From contig CAYONP010000041.1 of the NCBI GenBank assembly GCA_964405335.1, positions 1-46,470 on the forward strand: 46,470 nucleotides of DNA. Reading direction: 5' to 3'. Origin of the DNA: CAYONP01 sp964405335. Its GTDB lineage: Bacteria > Armatimonadota > UBA10988. A program made the translations under genes and the position numbers. Below the pieces are notes generated by a model. The model was not told the origin of the DNA and made no database searches. It saw only the letters and a list, made by a program, of their open reading frames with translations. Shown in pieces: positions 14,690 through 23,027 of this stretch (position 1 is the stretch's first letter; every line of letters begins with the position of its first letter).

Positions 14690-15847
14690 ATGGCAGACAG
14701 CGGCGGTGGGTTGTTCAGGCGGCTAATTGCGCTCGGTGACAGCCTGTCGCAGGGCACGCTAAGCGCGGGGGTGTCCGAACGCAGCCAGCCATACGGCGTG
14801 CCCGCCTTGCTCGCGCGGCAGGCTGGCGCGCGGTTCCGTCTGCCGTTGCTCGCCTCACCCGGCTTTCCCAGCCATATCGACCGTGGGCTCGAGGTGCTCG
14901 GCAGCCAGTTGACCAATCGCGAGGCGCTGGGTGGCTTGCGTCTGCGTCCCGAGGAGCCGGTCGACAATCTGGCCTGTGCCGGGGCGCGGCTGATCGACAT
15001 GCTCCACCTGCGCTGCGCCGAGCTCGAGCAGCGCGCCCGCACCGCGGTCGTGGCCCGGTTGATCCGCCTGACGCTGAACCCGCTGGGCAGGCCGGGATAC
15101 GAATCGATGTCGGCGATGGACCAGGCGGTCGCAGCCGAGCCGAGCTGCGTCTGGATGTGGCTTGGGGCGAACGATGTGCTCGAAGGGCTGTTCGCGCCGC
15201 AGTTTGGTTTCACGCCGATCGACCGCTTCGCCCGTCTGTGGCGCGAGGCCATCGACCGCCTGCTCTCCGAAACCACCGCGCAGATCCTCACCCCGACACT
15301 GATCGACGCGACGCTGGCGCCGTTGATGCGGCTCTGGATGCGCCGCCATCCGCTGCTCGAACGGCGCATGAGGCGGACTTTCGCCGCCTACAACGAGATC
15401 ATCCGCGCCACCGACGGCCGGCGCGGGCGGGTGATCGTGATCGATCTCGATGACGCCTTCCTGCGCCACTGGCACGAGGGGCTGCACCTCGACGGCGCGA
15501 CGGTGCCGTTCGAGGTGCCCGGCCGCCGGCTCCGCTTCGAGCCCCTGCGCGGCCTGCCCGGCCGGCTGCTCAGCGGCGGCCTGGCCAGCTATGACGGCCT
15601 GCATCCGACCGCCACCGGCTATGCCTTGCTGACCAACGAGGTGATCGCTCAGCTCAACGCGCGTCTGGGCCTGTCCATCCCGCTCATCGACCTGGGCCGG
15701 TTTGCCGCCGCCGATCCGTTGCTGCTCCACGCCAATGCCTATCTCTGGCCGGTGGTGATGCAGTTCACCGACTGCACTTGGGGCTCGGGCGTGGCGCGGC
15801 TGGCGCGCCGGCCGCACTGCGAGCCGGTCGACCTCCGTGGCAGTTGA
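14690..15847 (+). CDS. SGNH/GDSL-family hydrolase
   Basis: 385 aa from ATG 14690 (an in-frame GTG at 14669 would add seven residues). SGNH blocks are visible: block I IALGDSLSQG with nucleophile Ser18, block III WLGANDVLEG, and block V YDGLHPTATGY with the catalytic Asp/His. Esterase, lipase or carbohydrate acetylesterase activity is typical. There is no clear signal peptide, so location is uncertain. The long insert between blocks I and III (about residues 40-150) is larger than in minimal SGNH proteins. The next gene (rhomboid) starts 11 bp before this stop, showing an operon. Confidence 0.85.
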   Translation: MADSGGGLFRRLIALGDSLSQGTLSAGVSERSQPYGVPALLARQAGARFRLPLLASPGFPSHIDRGLEVLGSQLTNREALGGLRLRPEEPVDNLACAGARLIDMLHLRCAELEQRARTAVVARLIRLTLNPLGRPGYESMSAMDQAVAAEPSCVWMWLGANDVLEGLFAPQFGFTPIDRFARLWREAIDRLLSETTAQILTPTLIDATLAPLMRLWMRRHPLLERRMRRTFAAYNEIIRATDGRRGRVIVIDLDDAFLRHWHEGLHLDGATVPFEVPGRRLRFEPLRGLPGRLLSGGLASYDGLHPTATGYALLTNEVIAQLNARLGLSIPLIDLGRFAAADPLLLHANAYLWPVVMQFTDCTWGSGVARLARRPHCEPVDLRGS

Positions 15848-17009
15848 GTCGGCGACGGCGAGCGAGACGGAGCGGCTCGAACGGGCGCTCGACGGCCGGG
15901 CCTGGGTCTCTTGGCTGCTGGTCGCGTTCAACACCGGCCTCTATGCCTGGTGCGCGTGGCGTAGTCACTCGATCAACGTCGCGCCCGAGGTGATGGCGAT
16001 CGGCTGGAAGTCGCCCGTGGCCGTCCACGCCGGGCAGGTCTGGCGGCTGGTCTCCTGCCTCTTCCTCCACGCCGGCCTGCTGCACCTGGCCCTGAACATG
16101 GTCGGGATCATCAACGTCGGCAGTATTGTCGAGCGGCTGATTGGACCGGCGGCGTATCTGACCCTGTTCATCGCCGCCGGCGTCTGCGGATCGGTGCTGA
16201 GCAGTGTCCTCGGACCATACGCCGGCGTCGGCTCGTCGGGCGCGGTGCTCGGCCTGCTGGGTGCCGCGTTCGTGCTCGCGGTGCGCCACGGCGGCCGGCT
16301 GCGCGAGGTGCTTGGCCGCAGTTTCGTCTGGCAGTGCTTCGGCCTGCTGGTGCTCAACGTCATCTTCGGCTTTGTGATCCGGCGGGTCGATAACCTGGCC
16401 CATCTGGGCGGCATCGCTTGCGGGCTGACGGTCACCTGGCTGTGCGACCTGGCGCCACTGCGCGCCGGCCGACACCCGTGGCGGCGCGGACTGGAACTCG
16501 GCCTGCTCGGCGGGACGCTGTTGGTTCTGATGGCCACCGGTGCGATGGTCCTCCGCGCGGCGCGGCCGGCCCAAGTGGTCGAGTGGCACCAGATCCGCGG
16601 GCTCGACCTGATGCTCGAGGTGCCGACGTTCTGGCTGGCTCGGACCGCCGGCGCCGCGGTGGAGTATTACGCGCCGGGCGTACCGGCACGGCTGCAGGTC
16701 GAGCGGCTGCGCCTGCAGCGCACCGTCGCGCCCGAGGAGGAAGAGCAGATGGTCGCCGCCGCGGTAGCCGGCCTGCCGCTGCTCAGCGAGCCGGCCGAGC
16801 TGGGCCGCGCCGGCGGCCGGACCATCTGGCATGTGGCGCTGCGCGGACCCGAGGTGGTGGAATGGTACCTGAGGTTCGACGGCAACGAGGCGCTGCGGGT
16901 GACGGGCATCGCCCGGGCCGACCGGCTGCGCGAGTACCGTCCGGTGTTTGTCCGTGCTGCCCTTTCGCTGACCGACCTGCGCGCGGCGGAGCCGGCTGAT
17001 GCGCCGTAG
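15837..17009 (+). CDS. Rhomboid-family intramembrane serine protease
   Basis: 390 aa starting at GTG 15837, overlapping the previous gene by 11 bp. Hydrophobic rhomboid core of about six helices (residues 22-205) containing WRLVSCLFLHAGLLHLALNM (His78, His83, Asn87 motif), catalytic Ser134 in GVGSSGAVLG and catalytic His189 in NLAHLGGIACG. A further helix follows at about 225-245. Residues 250-390 form a soluble, probably extracytoplasmic domain of unknown type. Rhomboids cleave membrane proteins within or near the bilayer. Substrate unknown; the flanking SGNH hydrolase and STN/TPR/propeller protein are candidates for the same pathway. Confidence 0.9.
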   Translation: MAVESATASETERLERALDGRAWVSWLLVAFNTGLYAWCAWRSHSINVAPEVMAIGWKSPVAVHAGQVWRLVSCLFLHAGLLHLALNMVGIINVGSIVERLIGPAAYLTLFIAAGVCGSVLSSVLGPYAGVGSSGAVLGLLGAAFVLAVRHGGRLREVLGRSFVWQCFGLLVLNVIFGFVIRRVDNLAHLGGIACGLTVTWLCDLAPLRAGRHPWRRGLELGLLGGTLLVLMATGAMVLRAARPAQVVEWHQIRGLDLMLEVPTFWLARTAGAAVEYYAPGVPARLQVERLRLQRTVAPEEEEQMVAAAVAGLPLLSEPAELGRAGGRTIWHVALRGPEVVEWYLRFDGNEALRVTGIARADRLREYRPVFVRAALSLTDLRAAEPADAP

Positions 17010-19131
17010 CCTGGCCGCCGCCTGCCTGATCGCCCTCGCCGCGGGCGGCGTCGAGCCGCTCCGGATCAGCATCACCGCCGCCGGAGAGCCGCTCGGCACG
17101 GTGCTCACCAACGTCGCCGAGCAGGCCGGACTGCGGCTCGATGCGCCCGACGAGCTGCTGCAGCGAACCATCACGCTGAGCCTCTCGCGGGTCACGCTCG
17201 AAGTTGCCCTGAACCAGATTGGCCGCCGCGCGCGGCTCGAACTGAGCGTGGTCGACGGCACGCTGCAGGTGCGCGCGGCCGGTCGCGCGTCGTCGGCGCC
17301 GCGCGACAACCTGCCGCCGGCCGTGGTCGCCGCGGGTGAGACGCTCTTCCGCGCCGCGGTGGACAGTGGCGCCGTGCCCGACCGCGAGCGCTTCGCCGCC
17401 TGGCTCCGGGCGCAGCGGCCCGATTGGCGCGAACGGCTCCCGGCCCGCTTGACCGCCGACCTGCTCGGCGCCGAGCCGGAGCTCGATCAGATGGCGCGCG
17501 TGGCCGAGCTGTGGCTGCGCGCCGGCGTGATGACCGAAGCCGAGCGCTATGCCGGGCGGTTGACCCGCTACGAGCGGAACGCCGCCGACGCCTGGGCGCT
17601 CTATGCGGAGATCGAGCTCCAGACCGGTGATGCCGGCTCGGCCGTGCAGCGCGCCCGGCGGGCGATCGAGCTTGCGCCCGATCATCCCACCGCCGCGGCG
17701 ACGCTGGTCTCGGCGATCTACTACTCCGGCAGCGAAGCCGAGGCGCTGGCCGAGGCCTACTCGGCGGCCACCGACCGGCCCGACAACCCGCGCATTCTGG
17801 CCGCCATCGGCGACCTGGTCCGCCGCCGGCCCGAGGCCGCCGGCGAGGCGACCACCTGGCTGCAGCGCGCGCTGGCGCTCGATCCGCTCTGCGCCGACGC
17901 GCTCTATGCTCAGGCGGCCGTCGCCGCCGGCATGGGTGAGGACACCGCCGAGCAGTGGCGCGACTGCCTCGCCGCCGAGGGCTCCTCGCTGCGCGCCGGC
18001 CGAGCTAGGCTGGCCGCGTCGGCCGTGCTCTCGACCGGCCTGAGCGATCGCGGCGGCACGGTCTGGGACATCAGCCGCGACGGCCAACGCGTGCTCTATG
18101 CCGATCCGTTCCGCAAGCAGCTTCAGATTACCGACACCAGCGGCTTCGGCCTGGCCGTGCAGGTGACCGACCAGGAGACCAACAAGAGCTGGGCCACGCT
18201 GAGCCCCGACGAGGAGCAGCTCGCCTGGGTGGTCTCCGGCCGCACCTCGACGATCTTCATCCAGAACGCCCACGCCTCGGGCGCACACCGCGAGATCGCC
18301 GACAGCGAGCGTGGCCGCGTCTTCCGCCGCACCGCCTGGAGCCCCGACTCACGCTTCCTGGTGTGGACCGAGACCGGCGGCCCAGAGCCGCCCCGGCTGC
18401 ACTGCTGGAATGCCGTGACCGAGGAGCTGGTCGAGCCGCCCGCGCCGCTGGGGACTGTGCCCGGCCTGTGCGACGTGGCCTGGCTCGACGAGGATACGCT
18501 CGTCGGCACGGTGGTCGACCAGCGGCGTCACGCCCTGGTGCTGATCCGCGGCGAGGCTGTCTTCACGCTCCGGCCGCCGATGACCGGCGCCGCGCCCGTG
18601 CCGGCGGTCGACCCTGAACTGCGCCGGGTGGTCTACCGCCCGAGCGGCGGGCAGCTCATGCTCGGCGCGGCCGACGGGAGCTTCGGCAGCGAGGTGGCGC
18701 TGCTCACCGGCACCTCCGGCCGCGACGTCGAGTTCGGCTGCTGGTCGCCCGACGCCGAGGTGTTCTACACCTCGCTGCGCGGCGTCTATCCCGTCGCTCT
18801 GCACCTCGCCGGCCTGCGGCCGACGCACTCACTGCTCTGCCGCCCCGAACCGCTGCTCGCCGCCGGACCGACCGCCACTCGGTACCAGTTCACCGTTCGC
18901 GGTGAACTCGATCACCCAGTGGCGGGAGTGCTGCGGGCCTCCATCGTGGCCGACGACGGCAGCGAAGCGTGGACCGACGAGGCGAAGTTCGAGCTGCCGC
19001 CGGGCGGACAGGCCGAGGTCGCGGTCGCGCCGGGCGTCGATGCGCCGGGCGACTACTGGTTGCGCGTCGAGCTGACCGTCGACGGCACCGCCGACGAGCC
19101 GCGCTGGTACCCGTTCACCGTCACTCGCTGA
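16999..19131 (+). CDS. Secreted STN-TPR-TolB-like propeller protein
   Basis: 710 aa. Signal peptide MRRSLAAACLIALAAGG; residues about 20-95 resemble the STN (secretin/TonB short N-terminal) domain: LRISITAAGEPLGTVLTNVA ... VALNQIGRRARLEL. Residues about 150-340 are TPR-like helices (AWALYAEIELQTGDAGSAVQRARRAIELAPDHP). Residues about 345-620 contain WD40/PD40-type blades: TVWDISRDGQRVLYADP, WATLSPDEEQLAWVVSG and FRRTAWSPDSRFLVWTE. A beta-sandwich tail ends the protein. STN domains usually interact within the periplasm with secretins or signalling receptors, but no secretin barrel follows here, so the combination is unusual. ATG 16999 overlaps the rhomboid stop by 11 bp; its own 3' end overlaps the convergent racemase gene by 11 bp. 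Confidence 0.8.
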   Translation: MRRSLAAACLIALAAGGVEPLRISITAAGEPLGTVLTNVAEQAGLRLDAPDELLQRTITLSLSRVTLEVALNQIGRRARLELSVVDGTLQVRAAGRASSAPRDNLPPAVVAAGETLFRAAVDSGAVPDRERFAAWLRAQRPDWRERLPARLTADLLGAEPELDQMARVAELWLRAGVMTEAERYAGRLTRYERNAADAWALYAEIELQTGDAGSAVQRARRAIELAPDHPTAAATLVSAIYYSGSEAEALAEAYSAATDRPDNPRILAAIGDLVRRRPEAAGEATTWLQRALALDPLCADALYAQAAVAAGMGEDTAEQWRDCLAAEGSSLRAGRARLAASAVLSTGLSDRGGTVWDISRDGQRVLYADPFRKQLQITDTSGFGLAVQVTDQETNKSWATLSPDEEQLAWVVSGRTSTIFIQNAHASGAHREIADSERGRVFRRTAWSPDSRFLVWTETGGPEPPRLHCWNAVTEELVEPPAPLGTVPGLCDVAWLDEDTLVGTVVDQRRHALVLIRGEAVFTLRPPMTGAAPVPAVDPELRRVVYRPSGGQLMLGAADGSFGSEVALLTGTSGRDVEFGCWSPDAEVFYTSLRGVYPVALHLAGLRPTHSLLCRPEPLLAAGPTATRYQFTVRGELDHPVAGVLRASIVADDGSEAWTDEAKFELPPGGQAEVAVAPGVDAPGDYWLRVELTVDGTADEPRWYPFTVTR

Positions 19132-19813
19132 GGATCCACTCGGCCGCCGCGGCGCAATGGAGCGCGACCGTGTCGTAGAGCGGCACCGCCGCCTCGGTCA
19201 GCAGCAGCGGCAGCTCGGTGCAGCCGAGCACCACCGCGTCGGCGCGCTCGTCGCGGGCCAGCCGCTCGATGGCGCCGAGCAGCGCCTGCCGCGTCTCGTC
19301 GCGGACCTCACCCCGGCACAGCTCGTCATAGATAGCGCGGTGAACCAGGTCCATCTCGGCCTCGCTCGGCCGGACCAACGCGCAGCCGGCCACGGCGGCG
19401 ATGCGCTCGGCCATGAACGGCTGGGTCATGGTGAAGCGCGTGCCGAGTAGCACCACCCGCCGGCGCCCATCACGGGCGAGCGCGGCGCCGACGGCGTCAC
19501 CGATGTGCAGCAGCGGCACGCCGGCGGCAGCCTCGACTTGCTCGGCCAGGCGATGCATGGTGTTGGTGGCAATCAGCACCGCCTCGGCGCCGGCCGCGGC
19601 CAGTCCGCGCGCCAGGCGGCAGAGATGAGCCTCGAGCCCGGACCAGTCACCGTCGGCCTGCATCGCCGCGCAGGCGGCGAAATCGACGCTCTCGATCACC
19701 AGCGGCGCGGAGTGGAGCCCGCCGAGCCGCTGCCGCACCGCCTGGTTGAGCAGTCGGTAGTAGACAATGGTCGACTCCCAGCTCATGCCGCCGAGCAGCC
19801 CCAGCTTCCGCAC
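19121..19813 (-). CDS. Aspartate/glutamate racemase-family protein (YgeA-like)
   Basis: 230 aa with the Asp/Glu/hydantoin racemase two-lobed fold: N-terminal LGLLGGMSWESTIVYY, ATNTMH at 82-87 and LGCTELPLLL with Cys198. In many aspartate racemases both catalytic residues are Cys; here the first position is Thr83 and the second Cys198, the Thr/Cys arrangement I recall for the broad-specificity amino-acid racemase YgeA of E. coli. Cytoplasmic and PLP-independent by family. Product could be a D-amino acid for the cell wall. Full length. Its 3' end overlaps the converging STN/TPR gene by 11 bp; element C lies upstream. Confidence 0.85.
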   Translation of the reverse strand: MRKLGLLGGMSWESTIVYYRLLNQAVRQRLGGLHSAPLVIESVDFAACAAMQADGDWSGLEAHLCRLARGLAAAGAEAVLIATNTMHRLAEQVEAAAGVPLLHIGDAVGAALARDGRRRVVLLGTRFTMTQPFMAERIAAVAGCALVRPSEAEMDLVHRAIYDELCRGEVRDETRQALLGAIERLARDERADAVVLGCTELPLLLTEAAVPLYDTVALHCAAAAEWILSE

Positions 19814-19825
19814 CGCGCACCTCCT

Positions 19826-19910
19826 CGGGGTCAGACCCCGATATCACGCGCTATGTTACGCACTTGCCGCTTGATCGTAACCCTCTGCCTGAGTCCGGGG
19901 TCTGACCCCG
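19826..19910. repeat. GGGGTCAG-ended intergenic element C
   Basis: 85-bp element whose ends are the 15-mers CGGGGTCAGACCCCG (19826-19840) and CGGGGTCTGACCCCG (19896-19910), exact reverse complements of each other and each nearly palindromic. Core begins ATATCACGCGCTATGTTACG, sharing the ATCACGC-N3-ATGT-N-ACG pattern with element B on the other strand. Lies between divergent racemase-like and VOC genes. Confidence 0.75.
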
Positions 19911-19968
19911 GGTGGCGTGGCCTTGACTCGGTCAGCGGCGGGTGGCACAACGATGCAGGAGATTGGCC

Positions 19969-20487
19969 ATGGGCGTGCTGTCCGAGGCCGCGCTGAGCTG
20001 CCGGGAGTTGGGACAGGAGCGCCTGGCGCAGACTGCGCAATGCCGTACCGCCGAGGACTATCAGCGGCTGTGGGCGGAGCCGAAGCACGAGTTCCCCTTC
20101 GCCTGGGGCACCTGTTGGAAGCACACGGTCGAGTACAGGGTCGATGACTTCGCCGCCGAGGCGGGGTTCTTCATCGACCTGCTCGGGTTCCACACCAACG
20201 CGTTCGGGTCCGACTACTGCATGGTCATGGGGCCCGAGCACGAGTTCTACCTCAGTTTCCGCCCGCCGGCAGAGGGTGAGGCGAGCACGCCGCCGGCGGC
20301 CATCAGCTTGCAGTTCATGGTTGCCGACATCGTGGCGGTGGGCGCCGAGTTGGAGCGTCGAGGCATTGCCTTGACGCAGCCGGTGCAGCCGTATGGCAGC
20401 CCGGACCACCCGATGCGCACCTGCAAGTTCGTCACGCCACATGGCGTGGAGATCATGCTCTGGGGCATGGTCGAACCGAGCGAGTAG
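19969..20487 (+). CDS. VOC/glyoxalase-fold protein
   Basis: 172 aa. From about residue 50 it resembles a vicinal-oxygen-chelate domain: WKHTVEYRVDDFAAEAGFFIDLLGFHTNAFGSDYCMV, EHEFYLSF, ISLQFMVADIVAVGAELERRG and CKFVTPHGVEIMLWG, i.e. paired beta-alpha-beta-beta-beta modules with candidate metal residues His and Glu. Could be an isomerase, dioxygenase or antibiotic-resistance relative; substrate not predictable. The first 45 residues are a helical extension. ATG 19969 is chosen because AGGAG (19957-19961) lies 7 nt upstream. The next gene begins 28 bp after the stop, suggesting co-transcription with the secreted TIM-barrel protein. Confidence 0.8.
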   Translation: MGVLSEAALSCRELGQERLAQTAQCRTAEDYQRLWAEPKHEFPFAWGTCWKHTVEYRVDDFAAEAGFFIDLLGFHTNAFGSDYCMVMGPEHEFYLSFRPPAEGEASTPPAAISLQFMVADIVAVGAELERRGIALTQPVQPYGSPDHPMRTCKFVTPHGVEIMLWGMVEPSE

Positions 20488-20515
20488 CGGGCCGTTCGGC
20501 CCAAGGAGCTGTAGC

Positions 20516-21373
20516 ATGACCTCTCGCGCACTGGTTGGAGTGATTCTGGTCGGACTCGTCTTGTCCGCCGTCGCCGCGCCCGCGCCGGAGTTCCCGGTCT
20601 GCGCCGTGGATGGGTTCCAGCTCAGCCTGCAGGCCTACACCTTCCGGGGCCAGTCACTGCTGGAGACCATCGACACGGCGAAGGAGCTGAAGATCGAGTT
20701 CATCGAGGCCTATCCTGGCCAGGCGGTCGGCGGCGGCCTGCCGGGCAACTTCGGCGTCGATTCGCCGCCCGAAGTGCTGCAGGCGGTGCGCGACAAGTTG
20801 GCCGCCAACGGCGTCAAGCTGCGGCTCTTCGGCGTCACCGGCTTCCCCGGCGACGAGGCGGGGTCGCGGCGGGTGTTCGAGTGGGCCAAGTCGCTCGGCA
20901 TCGAGGTGCTGACCGCCGAGCCGCCGCAGGACCAGCTCCCGATGCTCGACACCCTGTGCAACGAGTATGGGATCCGGATCGCCATCCACAACCACCCGCA
21001 GCCGTCGCGCTACTGGGACCCGGCGGTGCTGGCCGAGGCGGTAAAGGACTGCAGCCCGATGATCGGCGCCTGTGTCGACTCGGGTCACTGGGCGCGCAGC
21101 GGGCTCGACACGGTGGCCTCGCTGAAGCTGCTCGAGGGGCGGGTGATCTCGTTCCACCTGAAAGACATCAACGCCAAGGAACGTGGTGCGCATGATGTCG
21201 TGTGGGGCAACGGCGTGGTCGACATGGCGGCGCTGCTCGCCGAGGCCAAGCGCCAGGGCTTCGCCGGCTGGATGAGCATCGAGTACGAAGTCAACGACGA
21301 GCACCTGAAGGACAACGTCGCCGCCTGCGTCGCCTGGTTCTACGAAACCACCGCGGCGCTGGCCGAGGGCTGA
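20516..21373 (+). CDS. Secreted sugar isomerase/epimerase-like TIM-barrel protein
   Basis: 285 aa. Signal peptide MTSRALVGVILVGLVLSAVAAP, then an AP-endonuclease-2/xylose-isomerase-like barrel: LSLQAYTFRGQSLLETIDTA, IEFIEAYPGQ, LRLFGVTGFPG, IRIAIHNHPQP, IGACVDSGHWARSG, VISFHLKDINAKE and MSIEYEVND. Metal-ligand-type residues (Asp in CVDSGH, His in FHLKD, Glu in IEYE) are present. Exported members of this family are frequent in Planctomycetes-like and Verrucomicrobia-like genomes; substrates are mostly unknown. AAGGAG at 20503-20508 with 7-nt spacing supports ATG 20516. Paired with the upstream VOC gene. Confidence 0.85.
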   Translation: MTSRALVGVILVGLVLSAVAAPAPEFPVCAVDGFQLSLQAYTFRGQSLLETIDTAKELKIEFIEAYPGQAVGGGLPGNFGVDSPPEVLQAVRDKLAANGVKLRLFGVTGFPGDEAGSRRVFEWAKSLGIEVLTAEPPQDQLPMLDTLCNEYGIRIAIHNHPQPSRYWDPAVLAEAVKDCSPMIGACVDSGHWARSGLDTVASLKLLEGRVISFHLKDINAKERGAHDVVWGNGVVDMAALLAEAKRQGFAGWMSIEYEVNDEHLKDNVAACVAWFYETTAALAEG

Positions 21374-21740
21374 GAGCCGAGACCGGTCAAGTCGCCGGCG
21401 GGGCGGCCGATGGATCGTCGGTCGCCCCGCGCAGGGCGGCTGTAACGCAGCTTTCAGGCGGTCGCGCCTGAAGGGGGGAACCTGACCGCCGGTCACACGT
21501 CGGATCGAATACCGGCGCCGTTGCGGTGCCGGTGGTCAGTCCCCATTCGGTGCGGCCGCCTGCTGTAGGGCGTGTTGGAGAACGGGCACCGGACGCCGGA
21601 CCGGTAGGGGCGGCCCTTGTGGCCGCCCGCTGCTGGAGCGGGTTCGTTGGCCCGCGGGCAGCCACAAGGGCTGCCCCTACCAGGGTTTTTCAACCGGCCC
21701 GCAAGGACGGCGCTCCGACGCCGAGAGTGGAGGGAGAGTC
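21374..21740. other. 367-bp intergenic region with a long REP-type inverted repeat
   Basis: No gene is supported here. The region holds the inverted repeat at 21603-21681 (listed separately) and, at its right end, GGAGGGAGAG just before the GTG of the first secreted paralog. No clear promoter hexamers were recognised. Confidence 0.6.
21603..21681. repeat. 79-bp inverted repeat with 27-bp arms
   Basis: Arms 21603-21629 and 21655-21681 are reverse complements at 25 of 27 positions, separated by 25 nt. Each arm is itself palindromic (GGGCGGCC-CTTGT-GGCCGCCC in the left arm). Begins GGTAGGGGC and ends GCCCCTACC, a common intergenic repeat style in high-GC environmental genomes. Confidence 0.75.
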
Positions 21741-22307
21741 GTGAAGCGAACACTGTGGCTGGTGCTGTGCAGTCTGGTCGCCCTGCCGGCGACGGCCGAG
21801 CTGCCGGCGACGCTGGACGAGCTGAAGGCGTTGCACGCCGAGCAGGGCACCACGCCGGAGGGGGCACTCAAGCTCTGGTTCGACGCCTGTTTCGTGTACA
21901 TGAACGAGGAGACTCGCGAGGCCGGGGCGGCGATGCTCCAGTACCTGACCATCCCGTACATGGACGAGCCTGAGTGGTTCAAGCTGAACAGCGCTCGGAC
22001 GTTCGTCGAGCGGCTGCTCGACCCGGCCAAGCAGCACATCTTCCGCAGCTATGCCAAGGGCACCGCGCCCGACAACGGCTATGCCATGGACCCCAACGAC
22101 TGGGAGCTGGACCACATCCGCAACAACCAGCGCGAGGGTGACGACCGCGGGATCCAGTGCTACGTTCGAAGCAGCGGGGCCGACACGCCGCGGCCGGTCT
22201 ATCTCAAGCAGAGCACGCGGACCGAGCTCTGGTTCGTCAACGTGCATGCCAACGTCTACACCGATATCCGTCCGCCGGTCGACCCGAACCGGGAGACCTT
22301 CCGGTGA
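21741..22307 (+). CDS. Secreted protein of unknown function, paralog 1
   Basis: 188 aa starting at GTG 21741 behind GGAGGGAGAG. Signal peptide of about 19 residues (MKRTLWLVLCSLVALPATA, cleaved before ELP). The mature protein contains LWFDACFVYMNEETREAGAAM, FRSYAKGTAPDNGYAMDPNDW, a RSSGAD loop and RPVYLK...LWFVNVHANVYTDI. The same landmarks recur in the next gene, so the two are tandem paralogs. I think this matches an uncharacterised conserved family (possibly the one catalogued as DUF6935; from memory, unverified). No catalytic motif is evident. Complete, ending before G/C-rich unreliable sequence at 22314. Confidence 0.8.
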   Translation: MKRTLWLVLCSLVALPATAELPATLDELKALHAEQGTTPEGALKLWFDACFVYMNEETREAGAAMLQYLTIPYMDEPEWFKLNSARTFVERLLDPAKQHIFRSYAKGTAPDNGYAMDPNDWELDHIRNNQREGDDRGIQCYVRSSGADTPRPVYLKQSTRTELWFVNVHANVYTDIRPPVDPNRETFR

Positions 22308-22484
22308 GTCTTGCCGGGGCCCCCCCCGCGCCCCGCCCGGGGGGCCCCCCGGGGGGGCGGAGTTGTGAAGCGGGGGGGGGCAGGGGGGCCGCCCGCGCGC
22401 CGGGGTGCCCCGGNNNNNNNNNNGGGTTTGCGGGGCGGGCCCCCCGGCGGCCCGGCGCGGGGGCCCCCGCCGTGGAGTGCGAAG
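22308..22484. other. Low-complexity G/C sequence with a 10-N assembly gap
   Basis: Long C and G homopolymers surround ten N bases at 22414-22423. The composition is unlike anything else in the window and the sequence is probably wrong. A fragment GTGAAGCG at 22365 mimics the start of the preceding paralog, consistent with a mis-joined duplicate. No gene should be called from this stretch. Confidence 0.85.
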
Positions 22485-23027
22485 TTGAGAAGCTGGGCTG
22501 TCCTGGTTGCCGGCCTGCTCGCGGTGCTGCCGCTGCGCGCCGAGCTGCCCTCCACCTACGACGAGTTTGCCGAGCGGCACCGCCAGATCGGCAAGGTGCA
22601 GGCTGAGGTGCTCAGGCTCTGGTTCGACGCCTGCTTTGTCTACATGAACCCTGAGACCCGCGACGAGGGCCGGCGGATGCTGCAGCACCTGACCGTGCCG
22701 CTGCGGGATTTCGACGACTGGGACCGCGAAACGACCAACCAGAACTTCGTCGAGCGGCTGCAAAAAGAAGAGTTCCAGCACATCTGGCGCAGCTACGCCA
22801 TCGGCGCGGAGCCGGACAACGGCTACGCCATGGACCCCGACGACTACCAACTGCGCATCGCCTTCGACCGCGCCGACCGGTTCCAGCGCGGCTGGGAAAT
22901 CGGCCTCGTCTCGTCGGGCGCGCCGAAGACGCAGCGGCCGGTCTACCTCAAGCGCAACGTCGACGACGGCCTGTGGTACGTCTCGGCCTTCGCCAACCTC
23001 TACGTCAACGTCCCGCCGCCGACCTGA
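22485..23027 (+). CDS. Secreted protein of unknown function, paralog 2
   Basis: 180 aa if translated from TTG 22485, which follows GGAG (22474-22477) by 7 nt and yields a signal peptide MRSWAVLVAGLLAVLPLRA of the same length as in paralog 1. Mature landmarks: RLWFDACFVYMNPETRDEG, QHLTVPLRDFDDWDRET, FVERLQKEEFQHIWRSYA, PDNGYAMDPDDYQLR, SSGAPKTQRPVYLKRNV and LWYVSAFANLYVNV. Clearly homologous to the preceding gene. The start is uncertain because the assembly gap ends about 60 bp upstream. Function unknown. Downstream is a tandem-repeat array and then a converging gene. Confidence 0.75.
   Translation: MRSWAVLVAGLLAVLPLRAELPSTYDEFAERHRQIGKVQAEVLRLWFDACFVYMNPETRDEGRRMLQHLTVPLRDFDDWDRETTNQNFVERLQKEEFQHIWRSYAIGAEPDNGYAMDPDDYQLRIAFDRADRFQRGWEIGLVSSGAPKTQRPVYLKRNVDDGLWYVSAFANLYVNVPPPT

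Noticed and set aside
22311..22484. Upstream extension of paralog 2 through the N gap
   Set aside because: The residues are Pro/Gly/Arg homopolymer translation of unreliable sequence; the TTG 22485 start gives a signal peptide equal in length to paralog 1.
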